Below, piece by piece: positions 58,410 through 64,000 of a DNA stretch of 64,000 nucleotides. The stretch covers positions 1,922,001 through 1,986,000 of the forward strand of contig NZ_JANHDH010000001.1 of NCBI RefSeq assembly GCF_026616195.1, in the 5' to 3' direction. The notes under the pieces were generated by a model. The model ran no database searches, was not told the origin of the DNA, and was given only the letters and a program-made list of their open reading frames with translations. The position numbers and the translations under genes were made by a program. Position 1 is the first letter of the stretch. Each line of letters starts with the position of its first letter. This DNA is from Haloarchaeobius amylolyticus (lineage in GTDB: Archaea > Halobacteriota > Halobacteria > Halobacteriales > Natrialbaceae).

Positions 58410-60263
58410 ATGACAGACAATACCAGCATCGACCGTCGTCGCTTCCTGCAAGCGACTGGCGGCGCAGCATCTGCAGTGGCGGTTGCGGGATGTCTCGGCG
58501 GCGGTGGCGAAGGCGACACCGAAACAGACACCACGACCGCGGGCTCGACGGACACCGCGACCGAGAAGACGACACGGTCGCAGGAGGACCGCGAGAAGCT
58601 CGACAAGACCTTCCAGCTCATCAACGCGACGATGAGCACCCTCGACCCCATCAAGGCGACCGACACGGCCTCTGGGACGGTTATCCAGCAGGTCTTCGAC
58701 GCCCTGATGAACTACCCGAACGGCGAGGTCGAGGTCGAACCGCTCCTCGCGAAGGACGTCGAGGTCTCCGAGGACTTCCGTACCTACACCATCAACCTCA
58801 AAGAGGGCGTCAAATACCACAACGGTGACACCGTCACCGCACAGGACGTCGTCTACTCCTTCGAGCGCCTCGCAGCGTCCGAGAACTCGCGGCGTGACTA
58901 CTTCATCCTCGCGTACGCGATGAACGTCGAGCACGAGACGGACTCCGACGGCAACTACGTCCCCGGCTCGCTCAACATGGAGGCCGTGGACGACACGACC
59001 TTCGAGATGACGCTGACGAAGCCGTTCGCGTCCACCCTGGAGATGCTCGCGTACACCTCGTTCTCCGTGATTCCGGAGGGCATCGTGGGCGACATCGACG
59101 GCTACGACGGCGAGATGTCCCACTCCGAGTTCGCGACGGAGAACCCCGTCGGCGCGGGTCCGTTCAAGTTCGAGAACTGGGAGACCAACACGCAGGCCTC
59201 CGTCGTCCGCAACGACGACTACCACGGCCCCGTCCCGTTCGTCGCAGGCGTCCACTGGCAGGTCATCACCGACCCCGACGCGTCGTACAACTACGGCCAG
59301 AACAAGAACTCCGACCTGGCCTCGATGCCGACGTCGAAGTACGACCCGAGCAAGGTCAAGATCGAGACCACGGACGACAAGGGTCGGAAGATCGGTACCT
59401 ACGGTCCGATGCGTAACGGCGAGACGGCCAACTACCTCCAGTACGCGACCATCAACACGTTCTACATCGGCCTGAACGCCAAGAACGTCCCCGCTCCGGT
59501 CCGGAAGGCCATCGCCTACGCGATGAACCAGAAGGAGGGCGTGGACCAGGTCTTCAAGGGTCGCGGCCAGGCCGCGTACCACCTGACGCCGCCGGGCATC
59601 TACCCCGGTCAGGCACCCGCCTACACGGAGCACGCGAAGAACAACTACCCGTACGGCTACAACACGACGGACCTCGAGTCCGCACGCCAGATCATGGAGG
59701 ACGCTGGCTACGGCCCGAACAACAAGTACGAGGTCACGTTCACGACCTACCAGTCCGACACGTGGCAGGGCCTGGGCAAGATCCTCCGCGACAAGCTCAG
59801 CAGTGCACACGTCAACATGAAGCTCGAGGAGGCGCCGTTCTCGACGCTCCTCAACCGTGGCCGCCAGGGCAACCTCGCCGCCTACTCGCTCGGGTGGATC
59901 ATGGACTGGCCCGCACCGGACAACTTCCTCGGCCAGATGGTGCCGAAGCTCACCGACACCTCCGAGGGTGCGAAGGGCTTCTACCTGGACTGGGACGACG
60001 CAGAGGGCGACGCCTCCCAGCGTGCTGCCGACGCGTGGCAGACCGTCCAGGACAACCCCGAGCCGACCGAAGAAGCGCAGCAGAAGCGTAACGAGGCCTA
60101 CGTCACGATGGAAGAAGCCATGTGGGAAGACATGGTCCTCCTCCCGACGTACCACAGCGTCTCCGAGCGCTTCGCGTACGACTGGGTCGACATGCCGCGC
60201 ACCGGCGCCGCCGGTGGCAGCCGCATGAAGTTCAACAACGTCTACCTGAACGACCGGAGCTAA
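58410..60263 (+). CDS. ABC transporter substrate-binding lipoprotein, peptide/nickel family
   Basis: 617 residues. The Tat lipoprotein signal DRRRFLQATGGAASAVAVAGC is followed by a Thr/Glu-rich linker, then family 5 solute-binding domains: LDPIKATDTASGTVIQQVFDALMNY, KDVEVSEDFRTYTINLKEGVKYHNGDTVTAQDVVYSFERL. It is anchored outside and binds di- or oligopeptides (or nickel/other). The ATG at 58410 places the signal at the N-terminus; the earlier ATG at 58353 adds 19 residues that would sit within or before the transcription start. It is followed by a terminator-like T-tract and then the permease genes. Confidence 0.9.
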   Translation: MTDNTSIDRRRFLQATGGAASAVAVAGCLGGGGEGDTETDTTTAGSTDTATEKTTRSQEDREKLDKTFQLINATMSTLDPIKATDTASGTVIQQVFDALMNYPNGEVEVEPLLAKDVEVSEDFRTYTINLKEGVKYHNGDTVTAQDVVYSFERLAASENSRRDYFILAYAMNVEHETDSDGNYVPGSLNMEAVDDTTFEMTLTKPFASTLEMLAYTSFSVIPEGIVGDIDGYDGEMSHSEFATENPVGAGPFKFENWETNTQASVVRNDDYHGPVPFVAGVHWQVITDPDASYNYGQNKNSDLASMPTSKYDPSKVKIETTDDKGRKIGTYGPMRNGETANYLQYATINTFYIGLNAKNVPAPVRKAIAYAMNQKEGVDQVFKGRGQAAYHLTPPGIYPGQAPAYTEHAKNNYPYGYNTTDLESARQIMEDAGYGPNNKYEVTFTTYQSDTWQGLGKILRDKLSSAHVNMKLEEAPFSTLLNRGRQGNLAAYSLGWIMDWPAPDNFLGQMVPKLTDTSEGAKGFYLDWDDAEGDASQRAADAWQTVQDNPEPTEEAQQKRNEAYVTMEEAMWEDMVLLPTYHSVSERFAYDWVDMPRTGAAGGSRMKFNNVYLNDRS

Positions 60264-60284
60264 CGCGGGTCAACGGGTACCCGA

Positions 60285-60296
60285 TTTTTCATTTTT
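60285..60296 (+). terminator. T-tracts after the binding-protein gene
   Basis: Two T5 runs (GATTTTTC and ATTTTTCG) 20-35 nt after the stop. A partial terminator here would let the binding protein be made in excess of the permeases, which are read from the same or a second promoter. Confidence 0.55.
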
Positions 60297-60421
60297 CGAC
60301 CGTCTAGCCCCTGCTATAACCTCAATTAGAGTGAGAAAGGAACGCAAGACATAACCATGGCTGCAAAATACACTATGAGTAGAACAATGGTGATGGAAGT
60401 GGATCACCGGAGGGACACGTC

Positions 60422-61516
60422 ATGAGCAGGTGGAGTTACTTCGCCCGCCGACTGCTCCTGGCCATCCCTGTGGTACTCTTCGGTACGACGATCACGTTCA
60501 TGGTCCTTCGAATGGGTCCGCTGGACCCGGTCGCAGCGATTCTCGGACCGAACGTGCCTGCGTCGAAGTACGAGCAGGTAGAGCGCCAACTCGGCCTGAA
60601 CCAACCGTTGTGGGAACAGTACATCGACTACATGATCGGGCTGCTGACGTTCGACCTGGGTGAGTCCTACGTCATCAAGGACGGGACCACAGCCATGACA
60701 CTCATCGTCCAGCACGCGCCACGGACGCTGTGGCTTGGCTTCTGGTCGGTCCTCATCCCGCTGTTCATCGGTATCCCGCTCGGTTTCTACGCAGGCCTCA
60801 ACCCGAACACCTTCAGCGACTACATCGCGTCGTTCGGGGGAATCGTCTGGCGTGCGATGCCGAACTTCTGGCTCGGTGTCATCCTGCTGTCGGTCCTGAG
60901 CCAGTCGAAAGATTACTCTTCGATGTTGACACTCGGCCTGTTCGAGCTGGAATGGGCCAAGCTCTTCGTCGACACGAAGATCATCGGCCAGCCGCCGCTG
61001 GACTTCTACGACCCGGCCGGGACGACCGCCATCGCGATCGGTGGCACGACCCTGTTCAACTTCCCGCTGTTCGAGTTCGACAGCACGAAGTTCCTGCAGG
61101 CCGTCAAGATGGTCCTCCCGCCGGCCATCGTCCTCGGGTCCTCCTCGATGGGGAACGAGATGCGCCTCGGCCGGACCGCCGTGCTCGAGACGGTCAACTC
61201 CAACTACGTAGAGACCGCACGCGCCAAGGGTCTCTCGAACCGGAAGATCGTCTGGAAGCACGTGTTCCGTAACGCACTGATTCCGCTCGTCCCGATCATC
61301 CTGAACGAGGCGTTCCTGCTGATCGGTGGGTCGGTGATCCTCGAAACGATCTTCAGCATCAACGGGCTGGGCTACCTGTTCTTCCAGGCGGCCCTCCAGG
61401 GCGACGTGCCGCTGGTCGGCTCGCTGATGTTCATCTTCATCCTCATCATCGTGTTCATGAACATCCTCCAGGACTTCATGTACACGATAATCGATCCGCG
61501 TGTGGGGTACGAATAA
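60422..61516 (+). CDS. Dipeptide/oligopeptide ABC permease, DppB type
   Basis: 364 residues, about six spans. DppB pattern: MSRWSYFARRLLLAIPVVLFGTTITFMVLRMGPLDPV at the N-terminus, the EAA loop near VNSNYVETARAKGLSNRKIVWKHVFRNALIPL, and INGLGYLFFQAALQGDVPLVGSLMFIF. An extra loop (about 165-215) extends the periplasmic side. The gene begins 158 nt after the binding protein, with ATG 60422 preceded by GGAGGGACACG. Its stop is one base before the DppC-type ATG. Confidence 0.9.
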   Translation: MSRWSYFARRLLLAIPVVLFGTTITFMVLRMGPLDPVAAILGPNVPASKYEQVERQLGLNQPLWEQYIDYMIGLLTFDLGESYVIKDGTTAMTLIVQHAPRTLWLGFWSVLIPLFIGIPLGFYAGLNPNTFSDYIASFGGIVWRAMPNFWLGVILLSVLSQSKDYSSMLTLGLFELEWAKLFVDTKIIGQPPLDFYDPAGTTAIAIGGTTLFNFPLFEFDSTKFLQAVKMVLPPAIVLGSSSMGNEMRLGRTAVLETVNSNYVETARAKGLSNRKIVWKHVFRNALIPLVPIILNEAFLLIGGSVILETIFSINGLGYLFFQAALQGDVPLVGSLMFIFILIIVFMNILQDFMYTIIDPRVGYE

Positions 61517-61517
61517 C

Positions 61518-63308
61518 ATGAGTCAGGTACAGGAAAACGCGACACTACGGGAGCGGATTCTCGCCCACCCCGAGCCGGCACTCGTCTGGCTCGGCGGGGT
61601 ACTGGTGCTGCTCGCCCTCGAGTTCGGGGCGTTCGCGAGGACGATGGTCCTCTTCGGCGACCAGATCAATCCGCTCATCAACGGGAGTACAGAGATCGGT
61701 GGCTGGTACGTCGACCAGATGTTCAAGACGTTCGGGACCGCTGGCGGCGCGGTGATGAGCGGCCTCGGTGCGCTCATCATCCTGAGCATCCTCGCGGTGT
61801 TCGTCAAGGCGCTGTTCATCCCGTTCAACCTGGTCGAGAAACTGGGACTCGAAGACGTCCCGATGTCCGTCGAACTGCTCGAACGGCTCATCATCATGGT
61901 GGGACTGGCCATCCTCTGGGCCGTCCTGCTCTACGAGCCCCTGGGGATGTTGCTGCCGGCCCTGCCGGTCATCGGCGAACCGTCGCTGGCACAGCTCTTC
62001 CACGGCTTCGCCCAGACAGCCGCGGGCGTGGGCACGTGGTTCGGGGACAACTTCCCGACGCTGCTCTCGCGCGACCTCATCCCGAACGACGGGTTCAAGC
62101 CGCCCGCCGGTGCGACCGGCGAGTACCCGACCGGGCCGCTCGGCCCGTACCACGGGACCTTCCTCGGTCTCGCCCCGGCGTACGCCTGGGCCATCCGGAC
62201 CGTGCTCATCTACGCGTACGCGTTCGTCTGGCTCGGCTGGCTCTGGTACGGCTACAAGACGTTCCGCCGCCACTACCGCTACGCCGACTGGACGCCCCGT
62301 GACGACATGATCGACCGGCTGAGCACCCACCGCTGGGGCCAGTTCGGCTTCCTGATGGTCGTGATGTTCATCGTGATGGCGCTGTTCGCACCCGCGCTCG
62401 GCCCGGTCACGACCCAGGAGAACATCTACGACCCGTACAGCTACACGTTCAACTACACGGAGAACGGTCAGGTCCAGGAGATCAGTCACGGCTCGGCGAA
62501 CCTCGCGAGCCGCTCGCAGGGGAACCCGGACCGGAACGTCGGTCCGATGAGTTACGACGAGTTCGGACGGTTCCATCCATTCGGGACATTGACGACAGGG
62601 AAAGACCTGTTCACGTTCATGGCTGACGGGGCCAGGGTGTCACTGTTCATCGGCCTCGTCTCCATCGTGTTGGGTGGGTTCATCGCGACCGCCCTGGCGA
62701 TGGTGACCGCCTACTACAAGGGACTGGCCGACCTGCTGGTCGTCATCACCAGTGACTCCATCCAGGCGATGCCGGGGTTACTGATATACATCATGCTCTC
62801 GGTCGTCTTCGGGAGCCACCCCATCTCGAACGTGTACAACGGTGGGTTGCTCCTGTCTCTCATCTTCGCGGCGACCGGCTGGCCGGGGCTGTGGCGCGCC
62901 ATCCGTGGCCCGGCGTTCCAGGTCTCCGAGCAGGAGTGGATCGACGCCGCCCGCTCGTACGGGCAGCGCCCGACCGCGACCATGAAGAAGCACATGCTGC
63001 CGTACGTGGCCGGCTACCTGCTCGTCTACGGGTCGCTCATCCTCGGTGGCATCATCATCAGCGTCGCCGCACTGTCGTTCCTCGGCCTCGGCGTGACGCC
63101 GCCGACCCCCGAGTGGGGCCGCGCGGTGAACGCCGGCCGGACGTACGTGACGACGGTGTCGTGGCACATCTCCACGATCCCCGGCCTGATGGTCGTCTTC
63201 GTCGTCACCGGCTTCAACGCGTTCGGTGACGGTATCCGCGACGCCATCGACCCGCAGTCCGGCGGGGCGAGTGCTGACGAGGCCGCGGCCGCAGGAGGTG
63301 GTGGGTGA
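61518..63308 (+). CDS. Dipeptide/oligopeptide ABC permease, DppC type, with long N-terminal extension
   Basis: 596 residues, about twice the usual ~300. The C-terminal 300 residues are a normal DppC core: [47 protein letters not shown] loop [32 protein letters not shown], and [26 protein letters not shown]. The first ~270 residues hold four extra hydrophobic segments (for example [21 protein letters not shown] and [21 protein letters not shown]) of unknown purpose. The ATG at 61518 follows the DppB stop by one base. It overlaps the next gene by one base (TGATG). Confidence 0.87.
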   Translation: MSQVQENATLRERILAHPEPALVWLGGVLVLLALEFGAFARTMVLFGDQINPLINGSTEIGGWYVDQMFKTFGTAGGAVMSGLGALIILSILAVFVKALFIPFNLVEKLGLEDVPMSVELLERLIIMVGLAILWAVLLYEPLGMLLPALPVIGEPSLAQLFHGFAQTAAGVGTWFGDNFPTLLSRDLIPNDGFKPPAGATGEYPTGPLGPYHGTFLGLAPAYAWAIRTVLIYAYAFVWLGWLWYGYKTFRRHYRYADWTPRDDMIDRLSTHRWGQFGFLMVVMFIVMALFAPALGPVTTQENIYDPYSYTFNYTENGQVQEISHGSANLASRSQGNPDRNVGPMSYDEFGRFHPFGTLTTGKDLFTFMADGARVSLFIGLVSIVLGGFIATALAMVTAYYKGLADLLVVITSDSIQAMPGLLIYIMLSVVFGSHPISNVYNGGLLLSLIFAATGWPGLWRAIRGPAFQVSEQEWIDAARSYGQRPTATMKKHMLPYVAGYLLVYGSLILGGIIISVAALSFLGLGVTPPTPEWGRAVNAGRTYVTTVSWHISTIPGLMVVFVVTGFNAFGDGIRDAIDPQSGGASADEAAAAGGGG

Positions 63309-64000
63309 TGTCGCTGCAACAGCAGCGCGAGGAGACCATCCTCCGCATCAAGAACCTGCAGACCTCCTTCTTCACGGACAAGGAGGTCATCCGCGCCGTC
63401 GACGGCGTCAACTTCGACATCCACGAGGGTGAGACGGTCGGTATCGTCGGCGAGTCCGGGTCCGGGAAGTCGGTGACGGCCCGCTCCATCATGGGCCTCG
63501 TCGAGAGCCCCGGCCGCACCCTGCGTGGGAGTTCCATCCAGTTCCGCGACACCGAGACGGTCGAGCGGTTCGCGAACACCTACCGGGGTCGGACCGTCGA
63601 CCTCACGAAGCTCGAACAGGAGCACGACCTCGCGACGGTCGTCGGCGACGCGATGGAGCAGTACGGTGCCACGCCCGCCGAGTTGACCCAGCACGAGAAG
63701 TACGCGAGCCTGCCGCCCGAGCGCGTCGACGCGGCCCAGATGGTCGCCGACGGCGCGGTCCACTGGGACGACCTCATCGCGTCGGGCTACGCCGACGAGC
63801 TGAACCTCGTCGAGGAGACGGACTTCGTCTTCGTCGAGGAGGGGACGTCCGACTCGAACGGGATCCGCGTCGACCGCGGCTACGTCGACGTGACACGCGC
63901 ACACGAGCGCGGCCTGCGACGCCTCCGCGGTGGCAACATCGCCATGGTGTTCCAGGACCCGCTCACGTCGCTGAACCCGGTGTACACCGTCGGGAACCAG
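63308..64000 (+). CDS. Dipeptide/oligopeptide ABC ATPase, DppD type (partial)
   Basis: First 231 residues; the gene runs off the right edge. Walker A is GESGSGKS (residues 48-55) and the Q-loop is [14 protein letters not shown] with Q216. The distance between them is about 160 residues instead of the ~50 usual for DppD, because of an insertion of roughly 110 residues (about 85-195) rich in Glu, Asp and Val. It powers import with DppB and DppC. The ATG at 63308 overlaps the DppC stop by one base. Confidence 0.88.
   Translation, partial: MSLQQQREETILRIKNLQTSFFTDKEVIRAVDGVNFDIHEGETVGIVGESGSGKSVTARSIMGLVESPGRTLRGSSIQFRDTETVERFANTYRGRTVDLTKLEQEHDLATVVGDAMEQYGATPAELTQHEKYASLPPERVDAAQMVADGAVHWDDLIASGYADELNLVEETDFVFVEEGTSDSNGIRVDRGYVDVTRAHERGLRRLRGGNIAMVFQDPLTSLNPVYTVGNQ

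Noticed and set aside
1-64000. CRISPR arrays, rRNA, tRNA, insertion sequences, integrases or prophage
   Set aside because: No regular repeat-spacer array, no tRNA cloverleaf with CCA-adjacent acceptor, and no transposase or integrase motifs were noticed on reading; a covariance search for RNAs was not possible.

Overview
The window is a stretch of chromosome from a haloarchaeon (class Halobacteria). The evidence is high GC with strong G/C third-position bias, very acidic proteins, twin-arginine lipoprotein signals (RR ... LAGC), an archaeal PolD large subunit (DP2), a HalX-type response regulator, and AT-rich TATA-type promoters standing out from GC-rich coding DNA. About 70 protein genes are described. 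No rRNA, tRNA, CRISPR array, transposase or phage gene was recognised. It looks like core chromosome with a few specialised modules.

Layout. 1-5.9 kb: end of a small regulator-like gene, a large membrane Fe-S oxidoreductase, three GNAT acetyltransferases (two in tandem), small membrane proteins and a DedA protein. 6-7 kb: hemB. 7-9.5 kb: a Tat-exported lipoprotein distantly like copper amine oxidase, next to a blue copper lipoprotein. 9.5-13.8 kb: ammonium module with amtB, glnK and a second Amt in which a P-II domain is fused to the C-terminus; both Amt promoters share a motif and both genes follow a short leader ORF. 13.8-22 kb: TetR regulator, phosphoribosyltransferase, DMT exporter, hemL, methyltransferase, the hemC-SUMT-hemD operon and a VOC protein. 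22-29.9 kb: amino-acid permease/universal stress operon, cupin, RecJ-like DHH nuclease and several membrane proteins.

29.9-36.4 kb is the most interesting part: a sulfur-handling island. It holds two paralogous winged-helix regulators with a shared Cys pair, a rhodanese-metallo-beta-lactamase fusion (persulfide dioxygenase type), TauE/SafE with a 49-residue partner, a YeeE/YedE thiosulfate-type channel split into two genes, TusA and a DsrE2-like protein. A palindrome TATTG-TG-CAATA occurs perfectly at two sites and in degenerate form at the other promoters, suggesting one regulon.

36.4-46.6 kb: AI-2E family protein, TetR repressor divergent from a large MMPL/RND protein with palindromic operators between them, a PPOX flavoprotein, a VWA-domain lipoprotein and a NifU-like scaffold. 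46.6-53 kb: alkaline-phosphatase-superfamily hydrolase with a flippase-like protein, ketopantoate reductase, a zinc-ribbon protein and a signalling locus (HalX response regulator, DUF7504-type protein, membrane protein). 53-57.6 kb: PolD DP2 carrying a ~180-residue endonuclease-free intein inside its catalytic motif, with a PPC-domain gene. 58.4-64 kb: a dipeptide/oligopeptide ABC transporter (binding protein, DppB, an extended DppC, and a DppD with an insertion, cut by the window end).

How they combine: hemB, hemL, hemC, SUMT and hemD supply most steps from glutamate-1-semialdehyde to uroporphyrinogen III and precorrin-2. The Amt/P-II genes handle ammonium uptake and its nitrogen-status gating. 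The sulfur island plausibly imports reduced sulfur, relays sulfane sulfur through TusA/DsrE2, oxidises excess persulfide and exports the sulfite. Functions are inferred from family features in the sequence; no database search was run.
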